This document shows, one piece after another, positions 17,146 through 25,500 of a stretch of DNA of 63,341 nt. Origin of the DNA: Lachnospiraceae bacterium (GTDB taxonomy: Bacteria > Bacillota > Clostridia > Lachnospirales > Lachnospiraceae); assembly GCA_017450065.1 (NCBI GenBank), contig JAFSYI010000042.1, positions 1-63,341 on the forward strand. The letters run 5' to 3'. Position 1 is the stretch's first letter. The number at the start of each line of letters is the position of its first letter. The notes under the pieces were generated by a model, which was given only the letters and a program-made list of their open reading frames with translations, had not been told where the DNA came from and did no database searches. The position numbers were made by a program, and so were the translations under genes.

Positions 17146-17976
17146 ATGTATCAGTTCTTCACAGACCCCGGAAATATATGCGGTAAAGACATATATATTG
17201 AAGGCCGGGATTACAACCATATAAGGAATGTATTAAGGCTTCGCATCGGTGAAGAGGTGTCTGTGATAGCGTCCGACAAAGATGGCGGCCCGGAAGGCAC
17301 CGTACCCACGAAATGCGCAGAATCAGCCGGTGACAGTACTAAGGATATCACTAATAGCGGTACCAGGGAATACCGCTGCGAGATCGCGGACTATGAGGAT
17401 GACAGGGTGCATCTTAAGCTGCGTTTCATAAAGGAAGACAATGTCGAGCTTCCCAACAGGATATACCTCTTTCAGGGACTTCCCAAGAGTGATAAGATGG
17501 AGCTTATCATACAGAAGGCTGTGGAACTGGGGGCATATGAAATAATACCTGTTCAGATGGCCAGATCGGTGGTTAAGTACGATAAGAAGAAGGAAGCAAC
17601 CAAGATCACAAGGTTCAACGGAATATCGGAGGCGGCTGCAAAACAGAGTAAGAGGCGTATAATCCCTGAGGTTAAGCCGGTTATGAGCTTTAAGGAAGCG
17701 GTGGAATACAGCCGGAATATGGATTTAAAGCTCCTTCCCTACGAGCTTGCGGATATGGATTCCATGGATAAGACGCGGAAGCTGTTTGAAGGTATTAAGC
17801 CCGGACAGGATATAGCGGTATTTATCGGACCGGAGGGAGGTTTCGATGAACCGGAGGTGTTGCTTGCCGTTGATAACGGATTTAAGGCAATAACTCTTGG
17901 ACGCCGGATCCTGCGTACCGAGACGGCGGGAATGACCGTGCTGTCGTGGCTGGTATATATGTGTGAGCAGTCCTGA
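17146..17976 (+). CDS. rsmE: 16S rRNA (uracil1498-N3)-methyltransferase
   Basis: 276 residues, SPOUT-fold methyltransferase that methylates U1498 of 16S rRNA in the decoding region. Family markers: N-terminal M-Y-Q-F-F, then H-I-R-N-V-L-R-L-R, Q-K-A-V-E-L-G, and the C-terminal knot G-P-E-G-G-F near residue 230 with L-G-R-R-I-L-R-T-E-T-A. The ATG at 17146 is chosen for AAGGAG 9 nt upstream and for the family's start; an upstream ATG at 17110 gives an atypical extension. About 30 hydrophilic residues (G-G-P-E-G-T-V-P-T to S-G-T-R-E-Y) are inserted in the PUA-like domain relative to the usual 245-residue form. PrmA, a common neighbour, is instead 27 kb away here. Confidence 0.92.
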   Translation: MYQFFTDPGNICGKDIYIEGRDYNHIRNVLRLRIGEEVSVIASDKDGGPEGTVPTKCAESAGDSTKDITNSGTREYRCEIADYEDDRVHLKLRFIKEDNVELPNRIYLFQGLPKSDKMELIIQKAVELGAYEIIPVQMARSVVKYDKKKEATKITRFNGISEAAAKQSKRRIIPEVKPVMSFKEAVEYSRNMDLKLLPYELADMDSMDKTRKLFEGIKPGQDIAVFIGPEGGFDEPEVLLAVDNGFKAITLGRRILRTETAGMTVLSWLVYMCEQS

Positions 17977-18098
17977 TTTATTTTGGGCAGTTGTGAGATC
18001 CGGACTTTTGTGGTAGGATTGTGTGAGTTCGGTTCACGGAACGATCCGCTGTCAAAAGAGAGACAGTAATCATACAAAATAAGAGGATAAACAGTCAA

Positions 18099-19289
18099 AT
18101 GACAATATACCTGGACAACTCTGCAACGACAAGGTGCTTTGACGAAGTTCGTGAGCTTATGTCCGATATTATGGACAGACATTACGGAAATCCGTCAAGC
18201 ATGCACATGGCCGGTGTGGAGGCTGAAAAATATGTAAAGAATGCTGCCGATACATTCGCAAGGCTGCTGAAGGCAAACGCGAAAGAGATACTGTTTACCT
18301 CAGGAGGCACGGAATCGGACAACATGGCGCTTATAGGCTGTGCGAGAGCCAATCAAAGAGTGGGGAAGCATATCATAACCACGAAGATCGAACATCCCGC
18401 AGTATTGGAACCATGTGCATATCTTGAGAAGGAGGGCTTCGAGGTCACATATCTTGATGTGGATGAGAAGGGATGTGTCAGACCGGAGGAGCTTCTCGCG
18501 GCATTGCGTGATGATACGATACTGGTTTCGGTTATGTATGTAAATAATGAGATAGGATCTCTCCAGCCGATAGCAGAGCTCGGAAGCATAATAAAGGAGC
18601 ATGATCCCGGTACACTGTTCCATGTTGATGCGGTACAGGGCTTCGGGAAGGTTAAGATCAATCCAAAGAAGGAGCATATTGATCTTCTGTCTGTAAGCGG
18701 ACATAAGATACACGGGCCCAAAGGGGTCGGTGTACTGTATATAAATGATAAAGTCAAGATCCAGCCGGTTATATTCGGGGGCGGGCAGCAGAGAGGACTG
18801 CGTTCGGGGACCGAAAATGTTCCGGGTATAGCAGGTATGGCTAAAGCAGCGGAGCTGTTATATGATGATTTTGATGAAAACATCGATAAGCTGTATGAAC
18901 TTAAAGCTTATTTTACCGGTGAACTTAAGCAGCTTGACGGGGTGAGTGTGAACGGAATTCCGGATATATGTGATAAAGCGGATAACCTGTATGAAGCTGT
19001 AAGGACAACGGCTCCTCACATCATAAGCGCTTCGGTCGAAGGTGTCCGCGCCGAGGTTCTGCTCCATGCTCTTGAAGATAAGGGAATATATGTTTCATCA
19101 GGCTCGGCCTGTGCCAGCAACAAGCCGGCAATAAGCGCAACGCTTAAGGCGATAGGGGTAAAACGCGAACTTCTTGACTCGACCATAAGGTTCAGCATGA
19201 GCGTGGAGACAAGCCGGGAGGAGATAGATATAGCATTGGAAGCGCTAAGAGAACTTCTTCCGCGTTTGAGAAAGTTTACGAGAAGGTGA
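18099..19289 (+). CDS. Cysteine desulfurase (NifS/IscS family)
   Basis: A 396-residue PLP enzyme that takes sulfur from cysteine as a persulfide. It begins Y-L-D-N-S-A-T-T-R, carries the PLP lysine in S-V-S-G-H-K-I-H-G-P-K-G and the catalytic cysteine in S-S-G-S-A-C-A-S-N-K. The neighbouring ThiI gene starts 77 bases downstream, a pairing found in Firmicutes where the desulfurase feeds ThiI for 4-thiouridine in tRNA. AGAGGA lies 11 nt before the ATG. Confidence 0.95.
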   Translation: MTIYLDNSATTRCFDEVRELMSDIMDRHYGNPSSMHMAGVEAEKYVKNAADTFARLLKANAKEILFTSGGTESDNMALIGCARANQRVGKHIITTKIEHPAVLEPCAYLEKEGFEVTYLDVDEKGCVRPEELLAALRDDTILVSVMYVNNEIGSLQPIAELGSIIKEHDPGTLFHVDAVQGFGKVKINPKKEHIDLLSVSGHKIHGPKGVGVLYINDKVKIQPVIFGGGQQRGLRSGTENVPGIAGMAKAAELLYDDFDENIDKLYELKAYFTGELKQLDGVSVNGIPDICDKADNLYEAVRTTAPHIISASVEGVRAEVLLHALEDKGIYVSSGSACASNKPAISATLKAIGVKRELLDSTIRFSMSVETSREEIDIALEALRELLPRLRKFTRR

Positions 19290-19365
19290 GCGCGAGAAGG
19301 CAGACAGAAGAAGACGGACGAAGTTCGGGGGGGTTCATCGCCGGGTATAAAGAGAGGAAATACAG

Positions 19366-20601
19366 ATGACATATACATCATTTTTGATAAAATACGCAGA
19401 AATAGCCATAAAGGGCAAGAACAGATATGTCTTTGAGGATGCGCTTATTAAACAAATGAGGTACGCCCTTAAGAAGGTGGAGGGTGAATTCGAAGTCAGC
19501 AAGACCCAGGGCAGGGTTCATGTGGAGTGCCTGAGCGATTATGATTATGACGAGGTTACACAGGCTCTGTCGCGTGTTTTCGGGATCACGGGTATCTGTC
19601 CGGTCGTCCATGTTAAGGATGAGGGCTTTGACAGGCTTGCAGAGGACGTTATCCGGTATATGGAAGACGAGTACAGGTTAAAGAGGACAGACGGTGAGCA
19701 GGCCGGCAGCAGTGGAGAAGCCGACGATAAGGAGAAGCTGACATTCAAGGTTAACTGCCGCCGGGCAAGAAAGAATTATCCCATGGATTCACAGGAAGTG
19801 AACATGGCAATGGGCGAACGAATCCTCGATGCTTTTTCCGGTGTGAAGGTTGATGTCCATGCTCCCGAGGTTCTTCTTACCATAGAAATAAGGGATGAGA
19901 GCATATATATTTATTCGAGGATCATCCCGGGTCCCGGGGGAATGCCGGTTGGAACAGGCGGCAAGGCCATGCTGCTCCTCTCCGGCGGTATCGACTCACC
20001 GGTTGCGGGTTATATGATAGCAAAGAGGGGCGTTAAGCTGGAGGCTGTATATTTCCATGCTCCGCCCTACACAAGCGAGCGTGCAAAGCAGAAGGTTGTG
20101 GATCTGGCCGGGCTTGTTGCACGGTATGCGGGACCGATCACTCTTCACGTTATCAATTTTACCGACATACAGCTTGAAATATATGAGAAATGCCCGCATG
20201 ACGAACTTACGATCATCATGCGCAGATATATGATGAGGATAGCCGAGCACATCGCCGGGGAAAGTCAGTGCCTGGGCCTTATAACGGGTGAGAGTCTCGG
20301 ACAGGTGGCGTCCCAGACAATGCAGTCACTGGCAGCGACCAATGAGGTGTGCACGATGCCTGTTTACCGACCGCTTATAGGCTTTGACAAGAATGAGATC
20401 ATAAAGATTTCGGAGAAGATCGACACCTATGAGACTTCCATCCTTCCCTTTGAGGACTGCTGCACGATTTTTGTGGCCAAGCATCCCGTGACCAAGCCGA
20501 ATGTAAATATAATCAGGCGGTCGGAGACCAAACTTACGGAGACAATAGATGAGCTCTTCAGAAAAGCGATCGAGACAGACGAGGTCATCGTCGTTTCATA
20601 A
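19366..20601 (+). CDS. thiI: tRNA 4-thiouridine synthetase ThiI
   Basis: 411 residues: an N-terminal ferredoxin-like region, a THUMP domain to about residue 170, and an adenylation PP-loop domain with the P-loop L-L-S-G-G-I-D-S-P-V near residue 207. It adenylates U8 of tRNA for thiolation with sulfur from the cysteine desulfurase upstream. It has no C-terminal rhodanese domain, normal for Firmicutes. A short hydrophilic insertion (Q-A-G-S-S-G-E-A-D-D-K) breaks the THUMP region. The last 53 bases overlap the next gene. Confidence 0.95.
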   Translation: MTYTSFLIKYAEIAIKGKNRYVFEDALIKQMRYALKKVEGEFEVSKTQGRVHVECLSDYDYDEVTQALSRVFGITGICPVVHVKDEGFDRLAEDVIRYMEDEYRLKRTDGEQAGSSGEADDKEKLTFKVNCRRARKNYPMDSQEVNMAMGERILDAFSGVKVDVHAPEVLLTIEIRDESIYIYSRIIPGPGGMPVGTGGKAMLLLSGGIDSPVAGYMIAKRGVKLEAVYFHAPPYTSERAKQKVVDLAGLVARYAGPITLHVINFTDIQLEIYEKCPHDELTIIMRRYMMRIAEHIAGESQCLGLITGESLGQVASQTMQSLAATNEVCTMPVYRPLIGFDKNEIIKISEKIDTYETSILPFEDCCTIFVAKHPVTKPNVNIIRRSETKLTETIDELFRKAIETDEVIVVS

Positions 20602-22444
20602 AGACAGGCTTATACTGTTCCTTACAGGCTGCGCTTTGGGTGTGGCCTGTTTTTTATGGGTATACGGAGCTTCGGTCATCAACCCTTTGTATGATGCGTG
20701 GCTGTTTAATACGGATATGGATCTTAAGCAGCACTATATAGGCTGGTGTCATTACCGTATGAGTGACTGGCATTTTCCTGTGGGTCTTATCGATACCCTG
20801 AGCTATCCGACGAGCGTATCCGTGATATACACGGATTCAATACCTCTTGTTGCTTTGATATTTAAGCTTTTCAGGAATATACTGCCCTTAAGATTCCAGT
20901 ATTTCGGTATGTTCGGTCTGTTTAGCTTCATGCTCATGGGAGGGATATCCTCACAGCTCATTTACGAGCTTATCTGTGATTACGCCGTTAGAGGGACCGG
21001 GGGACGGTTCTCTGGTCCCTTCAGCTCGGGACCAGAGAACCGTCCCCCGGTCCCTCCCCCGGTCCCTCCTGAATATACAGTAAGCGCGGCTGCTTCGCTT
21101 GTCTACATCCTTGGCTTTACCGTGCTGCAGCGTATGTTTTACCATACCGCGCTCGGGGCTCAGTGGATCATTGTGCTTGCATTGTATATATGGGTTAAAC
21201 GAAGGAAACGGGAGTATACGGGATTTCTGTCTTCTTCACTGGTATATGCGATGATGGGGATCCTGTGCGTGGGCATACATACCTACTATGTTCCTATGGT
21301 AGGGAGTATACTGCTTGCAGCCTCTGTAGAGCGGATCATAAAGTTAAACAAGGATTTAACAAATAAAAAAAGCCCGGAGATACAGGCATCCGGCGGGTTC
21401 GGCGGGCCGATTCTGTCTGAGGCTGTGAATCTTGCAGCCTTCTGCATTGCCGGTATCCTTACACTCTATGTATTCGGAGGTTTTTACGGAGCCTCATCGG
21501 GCTACGGAGAAGGCTTCGGCAGTTTTATAAGCAATCTTAATACTTTTATAAATCCGATGTACGGAAGCATAGTGTTAAGACCCATGAAGCTTTATTATGA
21601 CTGGCAGTATGAGGGATACGGATATCTGGGAATCGGGGTACTGATCTGTATTTTTATCATCATATGGGGCTGCATCTATAATATACATATTAAAAGTATA
21701 GCCGAGTCGGAGAAACCGGCCGGTATCATCAGGGCTTTCATGGCCGGGCATAGTGGATTATGCACCGGAGCCGTGCTCCTGGCCCTGGATCTTCTGCTTG
21801 CCGTTCTTCCGACAATGACGTTCTCGGATAAAAAGATCATAGGAATACCCATGCCTCAGCTTATAAGGAATGTATTTGGCATATTCAGATCAAACGGCCG
21901 GTTTATCTGGGTGCCGGTCTATCTTGTTATGACCGGGGCAATAGTATATACCTACCGGATCCTGTGTCCGTTTATACTTAATTTAAGAAAGGGTAAGAGC
22001 ATCCTGATAAAGACCATGCTGCTTATTATGCTGCTGCAGGTCCTTGATACGACAAAGGCAGTGAAGACAAAGCAGGAATATTTCAGGACTCCGCAGATTT
22101 ATACCAATATCTGGACCAAAGCTCCGTTCCCTGCCGGAGATATTAAATACAGAGAATTTGCATTCCTGTACAATGACAACGATATAATGATGGATACCGC
22201 ATTTTATGCTTATCTTACCGATAAGAGGCTGAATAATTACTATTATGCCAGAAATATCGATGATGAGATCAATAAAAACATACAACAGTGGAGGAACGAG
22301 ATCCTCTCGGGCTTTATAAGGGATGATGTAATATATATCTGTAAGCAGGGAGATCCTCTGGCCGGACTCTTGAAATCGGAAAGTAAGGAAAACGGACTTA
22401 AGCTGTATGATCTGGACGGAGAGCATGTTGTATTTGTGCGTTAG
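20549..22444 (+). CDS. Large multi-pass membrane protein, DUF6311-like
   Basis: 631 residues with roughly ten hydrophobic segments and a soluble C-terminal part of about 100 residues. Early sequence (N-P-L-Y-D-A-W-L-F-N-T-D-M-D-L-K-Q-H and W-H-F-P-V-G-L-I-D) recalls DUF6311/GT-C-like membrane glycosyltransferase-type proteins of Gram-positive bacteria. Function unproven; a role in cell-envelope glycan transfer is possible. The ATG at 20549 lies inside thiI and has GGAG 7 nt upstream. An in-frame 29-bp palindrome at 20991-21069 adds about 26 Gly/Pro/Arg-rich residues to a loop after a membrane segment. Confidence 0.7.
   Translation: MSSSEKRSRQTRSSSFHKDRLILFLTGCALGVACFLWVYGASVINPLYDAWLFNTDMDLKQHYIGWCHYRMSDWHFPVGLIDTLSYPTSVSVIYTDSIPLVALIFKLFRNILPLRFQYFGMFGLFSFMLMGGISSQLIYELICDYAVRGTGGRFSGPFSSGPENRPPVPPPVPPEYTVSAAASLVYILGFTVLQRMFYHTALGAQWIIVLALYIWVKRRKREYTGFLSSSLVYAMMGILCVGIHTYYVPMVGSILLAASVERIIKLNKDLTNKKSPEIQASGGFGGPILSEAVNLAAFCIAGILTLYVFGGFYGASSGYGEGFGSFISNLNTFINPMYGSIVLRPMKLYYDWQYEGYGYLGIGVLICIFIIIWGCIYNIHIKSIAESEKPAGIIRAFMAGHSGLCTGAVLLALDLLLAVLPTMTFSDKKIIGIPMPQLIRNVFGIFRSNGRFIWVPVYLVMTGAIVYTYRILCPFILNLRKGKSILIKTMLLIMLLQVLDTTKAVKTKQEYFRTPQIYTNIWTKAPFPAGDIKYREFAFLYNDNDIMMDTAFYAYLTDKRLNNYYYARNIDDEINKNIQQWRNEILSGFIRDDVIYICKQGDPLAGLLKSESKENGLKLYDLDGEHVVFVR
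20991..21069. repeat. GC-rich palindromic element inserted in frame in the DUF6311-like gene
   Basis: A perfect 29-bp inverted repeat: 20991-21019 pairs with 21028-21056 around an 8-nt loop, then a partial second copy of CCCGGTCCCTCC to 21069. It encodes G-T-G-G-R-F-S-G-P ... P-E-N-R-P-P-V-P-P-P-V-P-P. The same sequence recurs in mutS2 at 54043. Length and frame keep the host gene open. Confidence 0.9.
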
Positions 22445-22520
22445 GACACAAAAAAAGGACCTCTGTCTGGTGACAAATAGCCCTTTGGTTGTTTAACTAC
22501 CATCTTGAACTGAACAAATA

Positions 22521-22751
22521 CTAGATCATGTATGGCTTAATAACAGCCAAAACGTCATCAGCATTGTCCTCAGCATGGATGTTAAGATCGATAGGCTTAG
22601 AAAGATCTAAGCTGAAAATACCCATGATGGATTTCGCATCAATTACGTACCTTCCCGATACAAGATCGAAATCATAATCGAACTTGGTGATGTCATTAAC
22701 GAAAGACTTTACCTTATCGATGGAGTTAAGTGAGATCTGTACTGTCTTCAT
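22521..22751 (-). CDS. Crh-like HPr-fold protein lacking the active-site histidine
   Basis: 76 residues with the HPr fold. The site of catalytic His15 reads L-N-S-I-D-K-V-K-S-F, with no histidine, so it cannot pass phosphate from PEP. The regulatory serine region is kept (A-K-S-I-M-G-I-F-S-L, Ser41, equivalent to HPr Ser46). This is the pattern of Bacillus Crh, which acts only as a Ser-phosphorylated corepressor partner of CcpA. AAAGGAGG lies before the ATG. Convergent to the membrane-protein gene. Role as a catabolite-control protein is inference. Confidence 0.8.
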   Translation of the reverse strand: MKTVQISLNSIDKVKSFVNDITKFDYDFDLVSGRYVIDAKSIMGIFSLDLSKPIDLNIHAEDNADDVLAVIKPYMI

Positions 22752-22868
22752 GTTGAATCCTCCTTTTCTGTTAAATTTATTTAATCCCTTGGTTTAAACA
22801 CAATATATGATAATTCCGCTTTTTATAAAAGTCAACCGAAAATATGCTGAAAAAAAGAGAGGTAATAT

Positions 22869-24278
22869 ATGCAAACAGTCGCATTTCACAATCTGGGATG
22901 TAAGGTGAATGCTTACGAGATGGAACTAATGCAACAAAAATTCCGTGATAACGGCTTTGAAATTGTACCATTTAGTGAAAAGGCAGATATTTATATTGTA
23001 AACACATGTACGGTAACGAATATTGCGGACAGAAAGTCACGTCAGATGTTACACAGAGCCAGGGCGCTTAATCCCGAAGCTCTTGTCGTGGCTGCGGGAT
23101 GTTATGTTGAGACAGACAGGGAAGGTGCAGTGAACGACGAGTGTATAGACATTGTGGTGGGAAATAAGGAAAAACCGGATATTCTGAATATAATAAGAGA
23201 GTATATCGCGGGGACGGGGACCAGGGGACGGGGGACCAGGGCTCCAAACTTTCTCACTACCCTGACAGAGCATACCCGAGCCTATATAAAGATACAGGAC
23301 GGGTGCGACCAGTACTGCAGCTACTGTATCATACCTTATTCAAGGGGACATGTTACGAGCAGGCCGGAGGATGAGACCATACGGGAGATAGGTGCCCTGG
23401 TGCAGGCCGGATGCCGGGAATTCGTTATAACGGGGATACATCTGAGCTCATATGGCCTGGACATGCCATATAATATGGCGACGAAGGACGGAAGCCTTCA
23501 TAACAGGGCGCTGACCGATATCATTAAGAAGGCAGACAGAGTGGAGGGCGTGGAACGTATACGCCTGGGATCGCTTGAACCACAAATAATAACAGATGAT
23601 TTTCTTAAAGAAATGGCCGGAATAAGGTCGTTTTGTCCCCATTTTCACCTGTCTTTGCAGAGCGGGAGTGATTCGGTGCTAAAGAGGATGAACCGCCGCT
23701 ATACAGCGGAAGAATACTATGAAAAGGTACAGCTTATAAGGAAATATTTTGAGCATCCGGCAATAACAACGGATGTTATTGTAGGTTTTCCGGGTGAAAC
23801 GGAGAGTGAATTCGAACAGACAAGACAGTTCCTTGACAGGGTCGATTTCTATGAAACACATATTTTTGCATATTCAAGGAGGAAGGGTACCGTGGCTGAC
23901 AGACTGCCGGGACAGCTGACACGCAGGGAGAAGAATGAAAGGTCGCAGATATTGATTTCGGATTCGGCAGCAAGAGCCCGGCGCTTCCGGGAATACTATA
24001 TTGGAAAGCAGGATGAGATCCTTGCGGAGGAGACCGTAATTCTTAACGGTGAGCGGTATCATACCGGATATAACAGGGAATATGTAAAATACGCATGTAA
24101 ACCTTTGGTTAATGGCTCCGGAAAGAGTCCTGCGGGGAATAATACGGCAGGGTTTACACCTGAAGTTATTGGGGAAGGTCCGGTAAATCGTAATGAGGAT
24201 TATTCGGGAAGACTTATTACAGGCAGGACAGAAGGTTTTCTGAATGATGAGTTATTGCTGATGCAGTTTTCCCGCTGA
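22869..24278 (+). CDS. mtaB: tRNA t6A37 methylthiotransferase MtaB
   Basis: 469-residue radical-SAM enzyme that converts t6A37 of ANN-decoding tRNAs to ms2t6A. N-terminal UPF0004 domain starts F-H-N-L-G-C-K-V-N-A-Y-E (first cluster cysteine), with N-T-C-T-V-T later. The radical-SAM motif is C-D-Q-Y-C-S-Y-C-I-I-P-Y. The N-x-x-R-R and V-G-F-P-G-E-T-E regions are typical. Two departures: a Gly/Arg-rich insertion G-T-G-T-R-G-R-G-T-R just before the radical-SAM domain, from a GC-rich repeat, and a low-complexity stretch in the C-terminal TRAM-like part. Both sit at domain borders and probably do not break function. Confidence 0.92.
   Translation: MQTVAFHNLGCKVNAYEMELMQQKFRDNGFEIVPFSEKADIYIVNTCTVTNIADRKSRQMLHRARALNPEALVVAAGCYVETDREGAVNDECIDIVVGNKEKPDILNIIREYIAGTGTRGRGTRAPNFLTTLTEHTRAYIKIQDGCDQYCSYCIIPYSRGHVTSRPEDETIREIGALVQAGCREFVITGIHLSSYGLDMPYNMATKDGSLHNRALTDIIKKADRVEGVERIRLGSLEPQIITDDFLKEMAGIRSFCPHFHLSLQSGSDSVLKRMNRRYTAEEYYEKVQLIRKYFEHPAITTDVIVGFPGETESEFEQTRQFLDRVDFYETHIFAYSRRKGTVADRLPGQLTRREKNERSQILISDSAARARRFREYYIGKQDEILAEETVILNGERYHTGYNREYVKYACKPLVNGSGKSPAGNNTAGFTPEVIGEGPVNRNEDYSGRLITGRTEGFLNDELLLMQFSR
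23209..23240. repeat. Partial GC-rich repeat inside mtaB
   Basis: Alternating GGGGAC and GGGACCAGG units (CGGGGACGGGGACCAGGGGA, then CGGGGGACCAGG) share the GGGGGAC and GGACCAG cores of the palindromes at 20991 and 54043, without the second arm. It encodes A-G-T-G-T-R-G-R-G-T-R and keeps frame. Confidence 0.6.
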
Positions 24279-24323
24279 TGTGTTCATGCAGCCCTTTAAT
24301 TGATGTTTTAATAAATGGCGGTG

Positions 24324-24352
24324 TTGTCTTTTTTGGTTATTTAGAGTAAAAT
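24324..24352 (+). promoter_or_regulatory. Promoter of the ireB-ruvX-rnj cluster
   Basis: TTGTCT (24324-24329) and TAAAAT (24347-24352) with a 17-nt spacer, ending 34 nt before the ireB start. This is a good sigma-A match and the only clear one before the housekeeping run. Confidence 0.6.
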
Positions 24353-24386
24353 ATAGATAATTGTATGTAGAGACAGGAGAGCAAAA

Positions 24387-24650
24387 ATGCAGGATTTTGG
24401 AAATACTCAGCATTTCAATGTTCAGGTGGAACCTGAAACGGGGGTTAAGGTGGTGCTGTCATCGGTATATGAAGCACTGAATGAGAAGGGGTATAATCCC
24501 GTAAACCAGATAGTAGGATACATAATGTCAGGTGATCCGACTTACATTACCAGTCATAATAATGCAAGAAGTCTGATAATGAAGGTCGAGAGAGATGAAC
24601 TGGTTGAGGAGCTGCTGACACAGTATATCAGGAATAACGGCTGGGCTTGA
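24387..24650 (+). CDS. ireB: IreB family regulatory phosphoprotein (UPF0297)
   Basis: 87 residues, the usual length. It shows [26 protein letters not shown] and [13 protein letters not shown]. In Enterococcus the homologue is phosphorylated on N-terminal threonines by the PASTA kinase IreK and limits cephalosporin resistance. It is one base upstream of ruvX, the classic pairing. CAGGAG precedes the ATG. Confidence 0.96.
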   Translation: MQDFGNTQHFNVQVEPETGVKVVLSSVYEALNEKGYNPVNQIVGYIMSGDPTYITSHNNARSLIMKVERDELVEELLTQYIRNNGWA

Positions 24651-24651
24651 T

Positions 24652-25098
24652 ATGAGAATACTCGGTCTTGATTATGGAACCAAAACAGTGGGGGTAGCTG
24701 TGAGCGATCCTCTGTTTCTTACTGCCCAGGGAATTGAGATAATAAGACGTGAGCGTGTGGATAAGCTCCGAAGGACCTACGCCAGGATAGAAGAGCTGTG
24801 CGGGGAATATGAAGTCGGAAGGATAGTGCTCGGGTACCCGAAGAATATGAATAATACCGAGGGTGAGCGGTGCGAGCGGACGAAGGAATTCAAGGAAGCG
24901 CTTGAGAGAAGAACAGGTCTGCCGGTCATTCTCTGGGATGAGAGGCTTACAACGGTCGCAGCCGATAATGCCATGATGGAAAGTGGCATACGCAGAGAGA
25001 ACCGTAAGGATTACGTTGACGAGATCGCGGCAATGCTTATCCTGCAGGGATATCTGGAATACCTTCGTAATACGGGTGATGAATCTGTGGAAAGCTGA
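24652..25098 (+). CDS. ruvX: RuvX/YqgF: pre-16S rRNA nuclease / Holliday-junction resolvase family
   Basis: 148 residues of the RNase H fold. It opens [18 protein letters not shown], supplying the first metal-binding Asp, has [11 protein letters not shown], then [10 protein letters not shown], and ends with the acidic [10 protein letters not shown]. The enzyme matures the 5' end of 16S rRNA in E. coli; resolvase activity has also been proposed. Translationally coupled to ireB. Confidence 0.96.
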   Translation: MRILGLDYGTKTVGVAVSDPLFLTAQGIEIIRRERVDKLRRTYARIEELCGEYEVGRIVLGYPKNMNNTEGERCERTKEFKEALERRTGLPVILWDERLTTVAADNAMMESGIRRENRKDYVDEIAAMLILQGYLEYLRNTGDESVES

Positions 25099-25182
25099 CA
25101 TTTCAGGAAGGTAACGTTTGGGAAATCTGCCCGGAAATCGCAAGACTTTCAGATAAAAAGGCAGTATACAGGGATAATATAT

Positions 25183-25473
25183 ATGGAAGAAACGAAGACA
25201 AAGGCAGCGGATAAGCAGAGCCTTAAGATTGTATTTGAAACGGATGAAGGTCCGTCTGAATGGTATGTGATCGATGAAACGAGAATAAGCGGCTGCAACT
25301 ATATCCTTGTGGCCGATGCACCGGATGGAGATGCCGAGTGCATGATACTTAAGGATACGGCAGCGCCCGAGGATAAGGAAAGCATTTATGAAGAGATAGA
25401 AGACGAGAATGAGCTTAAGATAGTTGCCGCGATGTTTGAGGAGTCCTTATCCGATACAAGTATCGTAGACTGA
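25183..25473 (+). CDS. DUF1292 protein
   Basis: 96 residues, acidic. It contains the family's beta-strand pattern (W-Y-V-I-D-E-T-R-I-S-G-C-N-Y-I-L-V-A) followed by the E-D-E-N-E-L tail and V-A-A-M-F-E-E. Function is unknown. Its position between ruvX and the RNase J gene is conserved across Clostridia. Confidence 0.9.
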   Translation: MEETKTKAADKQSLKIVFETDEGPSEWYVIDETRISGCNYILVADAPDGDAECMILKDTAAPEDKESIYEEIEDENELKIVAAMFEESLSDTSIVD

Positions 25474-25500
25474 TCGGACCGGACCGGTGGAGGAATAGAA

